NCBI GenBank assembly: GCA_019750135.1
Contig: JAIEOV010000004.1
Coordinates: forward strand, 1-60,553
DNA from: Reyranella sp.
GTDB lineage: Bacteria; Pseudomonadota; Alphaproteobacteria; Reyranellales; Reyranellaceae
DNA: 60,553 nucleotides
Reading direction: 5' to 3'
The notes below the pieces were generated by a model. That model worked only from the letters and a program-made list of their open reading frames with translations. It had not been told where the DNA came from and searched no databases. Shown piece by piece: positions 35,301 through 44,022 of the stretch. Within the stretch, counting starts at the first letter, position 1. Every line of letters starts with the position of its first letter. Both the position numbers and the translations under genes were made by a program.

Positions 35301-36188
35301 TCAGCCCTTTACGGCGCCCGCCGACAGCCCCTCGACGATGTACTTCTGCAGCAGCGCGACCAGGATCACCGTCGGCGCCAGGGCCAGCAGGCAGATCGCC
35401 ATCATCAGATTGAAGAACACATGGACGTCGCCGACCAGGCTCGCGATCACCACGGGCAGGGTCATGAAGTTCGGGCGCGCGTTCAGGATCAGCGGGATCA
35501 GGAGCTCGTGCCAGGAGATGATGAACATGATGACGCCGCAGGCGGCCAGGGCCGGCGTGGCGAGCGGCAGGACGATGCGCACGAAGGCGGTGAAGCGCGT
35601 GCAGCCGTCGATGCGGGCGGCCTCCTCGAGCTCCGACGGGATCGTGTCGAAGTAAGGCGCCAGGATCAGGATGGCGTAGGGCAGCAGGAACCCGGTCTCG
35701 GCGATGATCACGCCGGTCAGGGAATTGAGCTGCCCTATGGATCGCATGACCACATAGAGCGGGATCATCAGCACGATCACCGGTACGAAGCGCGCGACGA
35801 TGTTGGCCTGCAGCAGGAACAGCGTCCATCGGTAGCGCAGGCGCGCCAGCGTATAGGCCGACAGCGAGCCGAACAGCAGGGTCAGCACCGTCACCGAGAT
35901 CGCCACGATCGCCGAATTGGCGAAGGCGACGTAGAAGTTCTTGATGTTGTCGGGCAGGTAGGTGACCTGGTCGAAGATACGGCCCTTCTGCTCGCCCTTG
36001 CTCAGGATGACCAGGAAGTTGTCGAGCGTGACCTCCAGCGGCAGCACGCGGCGGGTGTCGGCCTGCAGGGCCTTCTCCGACTGGATGCTGCCGATGAACA
36101 CCGCCACCACGGGCAGCAGGATGAAGAAGATCACCATCAGGTTCGCGATGTGCAGCATCAATCGCGAGGTGGGTGTCGTCTTGAACAT
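35301..36188 (-). CDS. Sugar-type ABC transporter permease (MalG-like)
   Basis: 295 residues, six membrane segments, with the EAA loop SELEEAARIDGCTRFTAFVRIVLPLATP. It pairs with the MalF-like permease upstream; the start shares TGATG with that gene's stop. An unusual periplasmic-loop stretch (SKGEQKGRIFDQVTYLPDNIKN) lies between the first two helices. Confidence 0.94.
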   Translation of the reverse strand: MFKTTPTSRLMLHIANLMVIFFILLPVVAVFIGSIQSEKALQADTRRVLPLEVTLDNFLVILSKGEQKGRIFDQVTYLPDNIKNFYVAFANSAIVAISVTVLTLLFGSLSAYTLARLRYRWTLFLLQANIVARFVPVIVLMIPLYVVMRSIGQLNSLTGVIIAETGFLLPYAILILAPYFDTIPSELEEAARIDGCTRFTAFVRIVLPLATPALAACGVIMFIISWHELLIPLILNARPNFMTLPVVIASLVGDVHVFFNLMMAICLLALAPTVILVALLQKYIVEGLSAGAVKG

Positions 36189-37108
36189 CAGAGCGTCACC
36201 CGGCGGTAGATCAGGCGCATGTAGACCAGGGCGATCGCCGCCACCATCAACGTGAGGATGAAGGCCGAGGCCGAGCCCATGCCGAAGTTGTTGGGCGGTG
36301 CGAAGGTGATCTTGTAGCTGTACCAGGCCGCCACCCAGGTGGCGTCGCCTGGGCCGCCCTGGGTGATCGCCAGGATCTCCTCGAACACGGCGAAGGCGAA
36401 GGCCGTGCGCAGGATCAGGATGATGGCGATGATCTGCTGCAGCATCGGCCAGGTGATCTTGGTGAAGCGATGCCAGGCGTTGGCGCCGTCGATCGCCGCC
36501 TGCTCGTAGAGCTCGCGCGGGATGCCCTGGAGGGCGGCATGCACCAGGATGATGGCGAAGGGCAGGGTGCGCCAGATGTAGGGCACGGTGACGGCGTAGA
36601 GCGCGGTGTCGGGATTGCCGGCCCAGTTCACCGGATCGTTGATCAGGCCCAGCGAGAACAGGATGCGATTCAGGAAGCCGAACTGGAAGCTGTAGAGGAA
36701 CGCCCAGATCAGGCCGTTGCAGATCGGCGGAATGGCGTAGGGCAGCAGGATGAGAAAGCGCGTGATGCGCGAGGTCCAGATGCCGGCCTGGTTGATCAGC
36801 AGCGCAATCGCCACCGCCAGCACGATCTCGCTGCTGACGGTGATGACGGTGAAGATCAGCGTGTTCTTGATGGCGACCCAGAACAGCGGGTCTTCCAGCA
36901 CGCGACCGTAGTTCTCCCAGCCGGTGAAGGCGAACTCGCCCCGCCTGAGCTGCGCCAGGCCGACACGATGCACGGAGAGATAGGCCGCGTAGCCCACCGG
37001 ATAGGCCAGCACCAGGCCGAGGCAGAGCAGCGTCGGCAGGTTCATGACCAGCGCGAAGCGGCCGGCCGACATCTCGCGCCGGAACCAGGGCAGGCGCACC
37101 CGGTTCAC
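36188..37108 (-). CDS. Sugar-type ABC transporter permease (MalF-like)
   Basis: 306 residues from a GTG start. Six membrane segments and the EAA loop RELYEQAAIDGANAWHRFTKITWPML are present. It forms the membrane heterodimer with the MalG-like protein. No MalK/UgpC-type ATPase lies in this operon, so a shared ATPase encoded elsewhere must energise it. Confidence 0.94.
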   Translation of the reverse strand: MNRVRLPWFRREMSAGRFALVMNLPTLLCLGLVLAYPVGYAAYLSVHRVGLAQLRRGEFAFTGWENYGRVLEDPLFWVAIKNTLIFTVITVSSEIVLAVAIALLINQAGIWTSRITRFLILLPYAIPPICNGLIWAFLYSFQFGFLNRILFSLGLINDPVNWAGNPDTALYAVTVPYIWRTLPFAIILVHAALQGIPRELYEQAAIDGANAWHRFTKITWPMLQQIIAIILILRTAFAFAVFEEILAITQGGPGDATWVAAWYSYKITFAPPNNFGMGSASAFILTLMVAAIALVYMRLIYRRVTL

Positions 37109-37139
37109 GGCGATCTCCTGGGCTTGCGTGGTCAGGACG

Positions 37140-38498
37140 TCAGACCTTGCGCTTGGCGTCGGCGATGCCCTTGATCAGGTTGTCGCAGCAGGCGTCGGCG
37201 GTGATCTGGCCGGTCAGGCACTTCTGGACCTCGATGTTGAGCTGATCGGTCCACGGGAAGTGCCAGGGCTGATAGACCGACGAGCAGACCTCGCCGATAT
37301 ATGCCGCCTTGTCCCAGATCTTGAGGATCTCGGGCACATCGCCCCACGGCGCCCAGCCCTGCTTGACCGCATCGCTGTTCATCACCGAGGTGTAGCCCGA
37401 GCCCAGCATGGCGTCCTTGGCAAGGCTGACGGCCTGCGTGTAGTTGCCGTCCTTGGTCTTGCCGCCGAGATACTGCAGCAGCTTCCAGCCCCACTCCTTG
37501 TCGCGCGTCGCCGTCGTCAGGAAGTACACATGGGTGACGCCGATCGTCTTGCCCTCTCCGGGCGAGCCCAGGACCTTGACCTTGCCGGCGATCGGCGACT
37601 GCGCCGGATCGTTGCAGACGTTCAAGCCATAGTGATGGTTCGGGCCGCGATAGAGATTCTTGCCGGCGCCGAACGCCTTGGCCGAGGTGGTGAACTGCAC
37701 CTTGAGCGATTCGGGATCGGCGATGTCGAGGCCCTTCTCGAAGGTGTTGGCCCACCACTTCAAGGTCTCGCGCGCGACCGAGCCCGGTCCGAGCTGATGG
37801 TTGCCCTGCTTATCGAAGAAGGTGCCGCCCTTGTTCCAGGTCATCTGGTACCAGGTGCCCGGCAGCTGCTCGAGGCCGACGCCCGCCACCCACAGGATGG
37901 GATAGCGCGACACGCCGTCCTTCTTGGCCTTGACGCAGTGCTCGATGAACTCGTCGTAGGTCGTGAAGGGCTTGTCGATCTTCAGCTTCTCCAGCATGTC
38001 GGCGTAGTAGTTCCACACCCACACCGCAGAGAAGTAGGGCAGGCCCATGGTCTTGCCGCCGACCGTCGCCACCTGCTTGGTGAAGGGCGTGAAGTCCTTG
38101 ATGTAGTCGGCCGCGCCCGGCAGGCTGTCGATCGGCTCGACCAGGCCCTGGCTGACGAAGTTGGGGAAGGAGAAGGGCGAGGATTGCGAGACGTCGATCT
38201 TCTCGCCCGCCGCGAACATGGTGGTGAGCTTGGTCGGATGATCGTTGAACGAGGAGATGGTCGAATCGACCTTCACGCCCCAGTCGGTTTCGAACTGCTT
38301 GGCGATGCGCGTGTAGATGTCGCCGTAGGTCCAGACCACGAAGTTGAGGCGATCGACCTTGCTCTTGGGTGGCACGCTCCAGGGTCCGGCTTGCTGGCCG
38401 AAGGCGCCGCCGGACATTGCGGTCGCTCCGAGGCCGGCCGCACCGGCGAGGACACGGCGCCGGCTGAGCTCCCACTTGCGCATCAGGTCATCGGACAT
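37140..38498 (-). CDS. Sugar-type ABC transporter substrate-binding protein
   Basis: 452 residues. A twin-arginine signal (ELSRRRVLAGAAGLGATAMSG) suggests export in a folded state. The extracellular solute-binding fold follows (NFVVWTYGDIYTRIAKQFETDWG). ATG 38498 has GGGGAACG upstream; an earlier ATG at 38573 adds unrelated residues. It heads the operon of two permeases, aldolase, deaminase-like enzyme and MFS carrier. The ligand is unknown: a sugar-like, glycosidic or nucleoside-like molecule would fit the enzymes. Confidence 0.92.
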   Translation of the reverse strand: MSDDLMRKWELSRRRVLAGAAGLGATAMSGGAFGQQAGPWSVPPKSKVDRLNFVVWTYGDIYTRIAKQFETDWGVKVDSTISSFNDHPTKLTTMFAAGEKIDVSQSSPFSFPNFVSQGLVEPIDSLPGAADYIKDFTPFTKQVATVGGKTMGLPYFSAVWVWNYYADMLEKLKIDKPFTTYDEFIEHCVKAKKDGVSRYPILWVAGVGLEQLPGTWYQMTWNKGGTFFDKQGNHQLGPGSVARETLKWWANTFEKGLDIADPESLKVQFTTSAKAFGAGKNLYRGPNHHYGLNVCNDPAQSPIAGKVKVLGSPGEGKTIGVTHVYFLTTATRDKEWGWKLLQYLGGKTKDGNYTQAVSLAKDAMLGSGYTSVMNSDAVKQGWAPWGDVPEILKIWDKAAYIGEVCSSVYQPWHFPWTDQLNIEVQKCLTGQITADACCDNLIKGIADAKRKV

Positions 38499-38623
38499 CT
38501 CGTTCCCCCAAAGTGTTGTTCGATGATGAAACCCTATCACCGCACCATGGGCGGATGTAGCGATATGCAGCAAAAAGTACGCCAGGGTGGATTGCCAGTC
38601 CGGATACCGCTAGACGCAACGGC

Positions 38624-39475
38624 ATGACCTCGTTGTCCCTTCGCGCCGGCCGGCTCGCGGTCGAGCTCGCGCCGCAGGCCGGCGGATCGATCGCGCGTTT
38701 GCGCCATGGCGACGTCGATCTGCTGCGGCCGATGTCGGCCGACGCGATGGCGGCGGGCCGCGGCAACGAGGCGGCCTGCTATCCGCTGGTGCCGTTCTCC
38801 AATCGCATCGCAAATGGCCGTCTCGTCTTCGACGGCCAGGAGTTCAAGCTCGAGGCGAACTGGCCCAACGTGCGCCATCCCATGCACGGCGAGGGCTGGG
38901 CGCGCGCGTGGGACGTGGCGCGTCACGACGCACAGGGCACAGAGCTGGTGCACGAGCATGACGGCAAGAAGGGCTGGCCGTTCCGCTATCGGGCACAGCT
39001 GTCGTTTCGCCTCGATGAGCGCGCCCTCAACGTGACCATGGCGATCGAGAATCTGGAAAACCGGGCGGTGCCGGCGGGAATCGGCCTGCATCCCTTCTTC
39101 ACGCGCGACACCGACAGCGCGCTTGCCTTCAAGGCGGCCGCCGTCTGGCTCGGCGATTCGGAAGTACTGCCGATCCAGCGCGTCGCCGTGCCGGCCGAAT
39201 GGGACCATGCCAGGGCCCGCGACATCGGGCTCGGCCTCGACAACTGCTTCGAGGATTGGGACGGGCGCGCCGCCATCACCTGGCCCGGGCGCGGCCTCAG
39301 GCTCGAGCTGCAGGCCTCGCCGCCGTTCCATCATGCCGTGGTCTACACCCCGGCAAACCGTCCATACTTCTGCGTCGAGCCGGTGAGCCACGTCAACGGC
39401 AAGGTCGCCGAGGCGAGGCTGGCAGCAGGTGCTACGCTTGCCGGCGAGGTCGCTTTCCGCGTTTCAACCTTGTGA
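38624..39475 (+). CDS. Aldose 1-epimerase family protein
   Basis: 283 residues. The galactose-mutarotase fold shows NEAACYPLVPFSNRIANGRL, the substrate histidine region HPMHGEGWARAW, the catalytic GIGLHPFF and the closing PYFCVEPVSHVNG glutamate. It interconverts alpha and beta sugars. It is divergent from the sugar-type binding protein and eight bases before an SDR, so all may belong to one sugar pathway. Confidence 0.93.
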   Translation: MTSLSLRAGRLAVELAPQAGGSIARLRHGDVDLLRPMSADAMAAGRGNEAACYPLVPFSNRIANGRLVFDGQEFKLEANWPNVRHPMHGEGWARAWDVARHDAQGTELVHEHDGKKGWPFRYRAQLSFRLDERALNVTMAIENLENRAVPAGIGLHPFFTRDTDSALAFKAAAVWLGDSEVLPIQRVAVPAEWDHARARDIGLGLDNCFEDWDGRAAITWPGRGLRLELQASPPFHHAVVYTPANRPYFCVEPVSHVNGKVAEARLAAGATLAGEVAFRVSTL

Positions 39476-39482
39476 GGGTCCC

Positions 39483-40250
39483 ATGCCTGGTTTCGCCTCC
39501 TATCCCAGCCTGAAAGATCGCGCGGTATTCGTCTCGGGCGGCGGCTCGGGCATCGGCGCGTCGATCGTCGAGCACCTGGCCGAGCAGGGCGCCAGGGTGG
39601 CCTTCGTCGACATCGACGAGCCGGCGTCCCAGGCGCTGGTCAAGAAGATCAAGGGCGCGGGCCATCCCGAGCCCGCCTTCGCGAAGTGCGACGTGCGCGA
39701 CACGGCGGCCTACCAGAAGACCATCGCCACCCTGGCGGCGCGGCTCGGCGACTTCACGGTGCTGGTGAACAACGCCGCGCGCGACGACCGGCACTCGATG
39801 GAGGAGGTGACCGAGGCCTACTGGGACGAGCGCATGAACGTGAACCTGCGCCATCAGTTCTTTGCCATCCAGTCGGTGGCGCCAGGCATGAAGAAGGCGG
39901 GCGGCGGCTCGATCATCAACTTCAGCTCGGTGAGCTATCACGCCATGACGGCCGACCTCGCCGTCTACCAGGGCGCCAAGGCGGGCGTGGTCGGCATGAC
40001 GCGCGGCCTGGCGCGCGACCTCGGGGCGGACAAGATCCGGCTCAACATCATCACGCCGGGCTGGATCATGACCCAGCGCCAGATCGATCTCTGGCTGACA
40101 CCCGAAGCGGAGGCCGACCTGATGAAGGTGCAATGCCTGAAGGAGAAGGTCTATCCGCCCGACATCGCCCGCATGGTGCTGTGGCTGGCGTCCGACGACA
40201 GCCGCATGGTGACGGCGCAGAATTTCGTGGTCGACGGGGGACGGATGTGA
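39483..40250 (+). CDS. Short-chain dehydrogenase/reductase
   Basis: 255 residues. NAD(P)-binding GGGSGIGASI near residue 20, NNAARD, then catalytic Ser in NFSSVSYHAM and Y-x3-K in VYQGAKAG. D42-type acidic residue after the second strand (FVDIDE) favours NAD over NADP. Its neighbours suggest it is a sugar dehydrogenase of the L-fucose/xylose/gluconate group. ATG 39483 lies just after the epimerase stop. The stop overlaps the next gene start (GTGA). Confidence 0.93.
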   Translation: MPGFASYPSLKDRAVFVSGGGSGIGASIVEHLAEQGARVAFVDIDEPASQALVKKIKGAGHPEPAFAKCDVRDTAAYQKTIATLAARLGDFTVLVNNAARDDRHSMEEVTEAYWDERMNVNLRHQFFAIQSVAPGMKKAGGGSIINFSSVSYHAMTADLAVYQGAKAGVVGMTRGLARDLGADKIRLNIITPGWIMTQRQIDLWLTPEAEADLMKVQCLKEKVYPPDIARMVLWLASDDSRMVTAQNFVVDGGRM

Positions 40251-40921
40251 ATGCGGCTGGCCTTCCGCGGCGGATCGTTCGCCGATTCATGCATGCGTTT
40301 CACGAGGTGCTGCCGCCGACGCTGTTCTTCATGTTCTCCTTCAACCTCATCGTCTTCACCACCAACCTCCTGATCCACGACTACTGGTTCAAGCTGTCGG
40401 GCTTTCTGCTGGCGACCACCACCGCGCTGGTCGTCGGCAAGGCCGTGCTGGTCGCCAACCACATCCGGATGATCGACCGCTTTCGCGGCGCGCCGCTGAT
40501 CCAGCCCATCCTCTACAAGACCATCTTCTATACCCTGGTCGTCCTGGTGGTTCGCGTGCTGGAGCGCTTCGTCCATTTCGCCTTCGACGACCAGGGCTTC
40601 GGTGCGGCCTTCCAGGTCGCCGTGCATGACTTCAGCTGGCGCCGCTTCGCCGCGGTCCAGATCTGGATCTTCACCTGCTTCCTGATCTACGTGACAGCGA
40701 CCGAGATCGGCTACCTGCTGGGCGAGGGCCAGATGTTCCGGCTGTTCTTCCGCCATCGTTCCAACCAGCACCGCCTGACGCGCCGCCAGCATGTGCGCGC
40801 CCTGATGGAGCTGAGCCGTCTCGCCGAGACGACGCCGCGCGACCAGCTGCTCGATGCGGCGACGCCGCAAGGGCAGCGGCTGGTGACCATCGTCGACGCG
40901 CTGCGCCGGCAGCCGGCGTGA
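40247..40921 (+). CDS. Membrane protein of unknown function
   Basis: 224 residues from GTG 40247, overlapping the SDR stop. About four hydrophobic segments lie between residues 20 and 160 (LPPTLFFMFSFNLIVFTTNLL and similar). A basic, soluble C-terminus follows, with RHRSNQHRLTRRQHVRALMELSRLAE. I recognise no family. ATG 40289 is an alternative start. It is eleven bases from the DUF3592 gene, so the SDR, this gene and that one look co-transcribed. Confidence 0.75.
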   Translation: MNAAGLPRRIVRRFMHAFHEVLPPTLFFMFSFNLIVFTTNLLIHDYWFKLSGFLLATTTALVVGKAVLVANHIRMIDRFRGAPLIQPILYKTIFYTLVVLVVRVLERFVHFAFDDQGFGAAFQVAVHDFSWRRFAAVQIWIFTCFLIYVTATEIGYLLGEGQMFRLFFRHRSNQHRLTRRQHVRALMELSRLAETTPRDQLLDAATPQGQRLVTIVDALRRQPA

Positions 40922-40931
40922 AGCGCTCGCC

Positions 40932-41804
40932 ATGGCGCTCGACCGCAGCTGGCGGCGGATCTCCTGGCTCATCCTGGGTATCGGTGGCCTGATCCTGGCC
41001 GGCAGCCTGGCGCTGGGCTGGGGCAGCCTGCGGCATGTCCTCTACGCCGAACGCACCGAGGGCGAGGTGATCGAGATCCGCCGCGAGGGCGACATGTACG
41101 CGCCCGTCCTGCGCTTTCGCTTGGCCAGCGGCGAGACGCAGGAGGTCAAGGACCTGGGCAGCGGCGCGCCCGACTTCACGGTCGGCGATCGCGTCACCGT
41201 TCTCTACATGCCGACGGATCCCGAGGACTTCCGCATCGACACCTTCGACCGGCTGTGGTTCTCGGCGATCTTCGTCACGGTGTTCGCCGGCTTCTGGCTG
41301 CTGTTCGGCGCCGTGGCCTGGGCGCTGTCGAGCAACGTCGACATGTTCATCATCGGCGAGCGGGCCTTTGCCCTGATCGCCGGCGCGGCGCTGGTGATCG
41401 GCGTCGCGGCGCTATGGAGCACCGCCGGACTCCACAGCAACGGCACGCGCACCGAGGGCAGGGTGCTGGAGGTGCGCGAGACGCGGCGCACTGAGCAGGA
41501 GGAGATGACGCGGCCCGACGGCAGCGCGTACCGGCGCAACGTCGAGCGCGTCTCCTATGCCCCGGTCGTGCGCTTCACCACCAGCGACGGCCGCGAGATC
41601 GAGTTCCACGGCCGCGGCGGCAGCGACCGCGGTCTCACCCGAGACGATCGCGTGACGGTGGTCTACGATCCGGCCAACCCCATCCGCGCCAGCATCGTCT
41701 CCTTTCTCGACCTCTGGCTGCCCTCGGCCGTGGCCTTCGGCGTGGCGATCCTGTTCGGTGGCTCGGTCTGGCTGTCCCGCTGGTCGCGGCGGCGGGCGTC
41801 ATAG
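40932..41804 (+). CDS. DUF3592 domain protein with tandem domains
   Basis: 290 residues with two copies of the DUF3592 unit: each has a membrane helix, a small beta domain (TEGEVIEIRREG... YAPVLRFRLASG and TEGRVLEVRETR... YAPVVRFTTSDG), a VGDRVTVLY- or RDDRVTVVYDPANP-type motif, and a closing helix. The duplication is clear by eye. Function of the family is unknown; it is likely an inner-membrane protein with the beta domains on the same side. Confidence 0.85.
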   Translation: MALDRSWRRISWLILGIGGLILAGSLALGWGSLRHVLYAERTEGEVIEIRREGDMYAPVLRFRLASGETQEVKDLGSGAPDFTVGDRVTVLYMPTDPEDFRIDTFDRLWFSAIFVTVFAGFWLLFGAVAWALSSNVDMFIIGERAFALIAGAALVIGVAALWSTAGLHSNGTRTEGRVLEVRETRRTEQEEMTRPDGSAYRRNVERVSYAPVVRFTTSDGREIEFHGRGGSDRGLTRDDRVTVVYDPANPIRASIVSFLDLWLPSAVAFGVAILFGGSVWLSRWSRRRAS

Positions 41805-41805
41805 T

Positions 41806-41834
41806 GGGAGCGCGGGCCGGAGGCCCGCGCTCCC
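41806..41834. terminator. Strong hairpin between convergent genes
   Basis: GGGAGCGCGGGCC and its exact complement (13-base arms) flank a three-base GGA loop. It sits one base after the DUF3592 stop and one base before the cyclase stop on the other strand, so it probably terminates both transcripts. Confidence 0.75.
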
Positions 41835-41835
41835 G

Positions 41836-43245
41836 TTAGGGGATCTCGTAGACGGCGACCTCGGCGGCGACACCGCGCAGGGGATGGCTCTGCACCGTCG
41901 GCTTCTGGCCGTTGTTGCCCAGCACCTCGGCGCTCCGGGGATTGTCGATCACCGGCGCGGTGGCCAGGATCGAGCGCGTCTGCGCCAGGCCCTGCACGCG
42001 CGAGGCGATGTTCACCGTCTGTCCGAAGTAGTCCTGCCGCTCGTTCAGGTTCACCGCCAGGCACGGCCCCTCGTGGATGCCGATCTTGAGCAGCAGGTCC
42101 TCGCGGCCGTGCGTCGCGTTCAGCTTGCGCATGGCCTCGCGCATGCGCAGCGCCGCCGACAGCGCATGGTCGGGCGTCAGGAAGGTCGCCATGACGGCAT
42201 CGCCGATGGTCTTGACCACGGCGCCGCCCTCGGCTGCGACGATCTCGTTCAGCGTCCGGAAGTGCTCGCGCACCAGGTCGAAGGCGACCAGATCACCGAC
42301 CCGCTCGTAGAGCTCGGTCGAGCCCTTGAGGTCGGTGAACAGGAAGGTGAGGCTGGTGATCTTCAGCCGCTGGTCGACGTCGAGCGTGTCGGTGCGATAG
42401 ATGTCGCGGAAGGTCTGGTTCGACAGCAGGCGCTTGGCCGTCAGGAACGGCCGACGTTTGCCCACCGCTGCGGCAAATTTGTCATCGACGACCCAGACGG
42501 TGGGCAACGTACGCACGGCCGTCCGGTTCTCGAGTGACAGCCGGATCGTCCCGGGTCTCAACGTGATCTCGCCCGTTGGCGCCCGCAGGTTGTTGTAGAC
42601 CAGCGTGACGTTCTGGCGGTCCTGCGTCGGCTCGCCGGTCACGTTGATGAACTGCGCGGCGTGGTTCACCGGCTCGAGCACGATGACGAAGCCTGCCGGC
42701 AGTTGCAGGGACAGGAACGCCTTCTCGCCCGCCGGCAGCTCGACAGCATCGAGCGTGACCTGCTGCATCGCCGCCTCCAGGCCTTCCTCGGGCAGGTCGA
42801 CGCCGCGGCCCCAGAAGACCTGGCGGTAATACTCCCAGAGCGGAAGTTGATCGGGATCGTGGGCCGCTATGCGCCGCACGCGCGGGTTCACCGTGAAGCT
42901 CACCTCGACCATGTCATCGAGCGTCGGCTCGTTGTTGAGGTTGCAGAAGGCGCAGTAGTATTCCTGGGATCGCACGCTCTTCAGCGAGGTGTTGGCGTCC
43001 AGCACGCCGCTGCAGCTCGGGCAGAGCACGTTCCACGACATGTCCAGAAGGCCGATCTGGGCGGCTTGCAGGAATGTGGCGATCGTTCGCTCTTCGGCGA
43101 GGCCCTCGCGCCCAGCAAACTCGAGCACATTGATGCGCGCAAGCCTCCGATCGGGCGCATCGCGCACCAATCGTTCGAGCGCAGTAACGCAATCGGTATC
43201 AGCCGATTGCCGTAGAACTGCAAACAGTGATTGTGCTTCGCTCAT
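41836..43245 (-). CDS. Class III adenylate cyclase with N-terminal DUF5939-like region
   Basis: 469 residues. The N-terminal half has a winged-helix-like start, a zinc ribbon (C75, C78, C98, C101) and a beta-rich middle, matching the DUF5939 architecture. The cyclase domain starts near residue 298 with metal D305 (FTDLKGST) and D349, adenine-selecting K345 (VKTIGDAV), and transition-state N412/R416 (VNIASRV). All catalytic residues look intact, so it should make cAMP. The N-terminal part probably senses a metal or partner. It has its own promoter and is monocistronic. Confidence 0.92.
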   Translation of the reverse strand: MSEAQSLFAVLRQSADTDCVTALERLVRDAPDRRLARINVLEFAGREGLAEERTIATFLQAAQIGLLDMSWNVLCPSCSGVLDANTSLKSVRSQEYYCAFCNLNNEPTLDDMVEVSFTVNPRVRRIAAHDPDQLPLWEYYRQVFWGRGVDLPEEGLEAAMQQVTLDAVELPAGEKAFLSLQLPAGFVIVLEPVNHAAQFINVTGEPTQDRQNVTLVYNNLRAPTGEITLRPGTIRLSLENRTAVRTLPTVWVVDDKFAAAVGKRRPFLTAKRLLSNQTFRDIYRTDTLDVDQRLKITSLTFLFTDLKGSTELYERVGDLVAFDLVREHFRTLNEIVAAEGGAVVKTIGDAVMATFLTPDHALSAALRMREAMRKLNATHGREDLLLKIGIHEGPCLAVNLNERQDYFGQTVNIASRVQGLAQTRSILATAPVIDNPRSAEVLGNNGQKPTVQSHPLRGVAAEVAVYEIP

Positions 43246-43321
43246 GATCGGATGCCTCGCCCAGAAATGGCGTGGGACGAAGCCGGTTCAAGCCGAATGA
43301 TCCGACAAATTACCTCATGCG

Positions 43322-44014
43322 TCAGAGGCGGGCTTCTTCCATCCAGCTTGCGAGCAGCGCTGTCAGTTCCTGCGGCCGCTCCAGAGGCGCCATGTGGCCG
43401 CAATCCTCGAGGATGGCGAAGCGCGCATGGGGCAGGTGATGCGCCATGCGCTCGGTCTCGGCGAAGCTGCGCAGGCGGTCCTGGCGGCAGGCTACGACCA
43501 GCGAGGGGCAGGCGATGCGCTCGAGGTCGGCGTAGCCGTCGAGCCTGACCAGCGCCGCCTGGCGCGCCCGCACCTCGCGTCCCAGCCGCCGCTGCATCGC
43601 GCGCAGGCGATCGAGCAGCACGGGATCATTCTCGCGGTCGGGATGCAGGCCGCGTGCGGTTGAGACCTCGCCTGCCGCGCGCGGCGGCCGGTCGCCCGGG
43701 CGAAAGCCCGCCTTGCGCCGCTCGGTCTCCTCCTTCGAATAGCCTCGCGCGGACGAGGCGACGAAGGCCACGCCGGCCACGCGCTCGGGCGCCATCAGCG
43801 TCAGCACGCGGGCGACGAACCCGCCCATCGAGAAGCCGACCAGCACGAAGCGCTCGGGCGAACCGTCGAGCACGCGCCGCGCCATGCCTTCGAGCGTCGA
43901 ATCCTCGTAGACGTTGCCGTAATGGGTCGTGCCGAGGGCGCCAAGACCCGGGACCATGTCGGTCCACAGGTCCTTGTCGCACATGAAGCCGGGCAGCAGG
44001 ACGAGATGGCGCAA
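43322..44014 (-). CDS. Alpha/beta hydrolase
   Basis: 230 residues from TTG 44014. Nucleophile S62 (LVGFSMGGFVA), an acid residue in ACRQDRL and histidine in EDCGHMAPLE form a triad, and HLVLLPGFMCD supplies the oxyanion loop. No ATG precedes the fold's first strand, so the TTG eight bases after the RutB-like stop is preferred; an ATG at 43984 would remove that strand. Its place after a RutB-like gene recalls the RutB/RutD order in pyrimidine degradation. The similarity to RutD itself is only general. Confidence 0.85.
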   Translation of the reverse strand: MRHLVLLPGFMCDKDLWTDMVPGLGALGTTHYGNVYEDSTLEGMARRVLDGSPERFVLVGFSMGGFVARVLTLMAPERVAGVAFVASSARGYSKEETERRKAGFRPGDRPPRAAGEVSTARGLHPDRENDPVLLDRLRAMQRRLGREVRARQAALVRLDGYADLERIACPSLVVACRQDRLRSFAETERMAHHLPHARFAILEDCGHMAPLERPQELTALLASWMEEARL

Positions 44015-44022
44015 ACGCTTGG

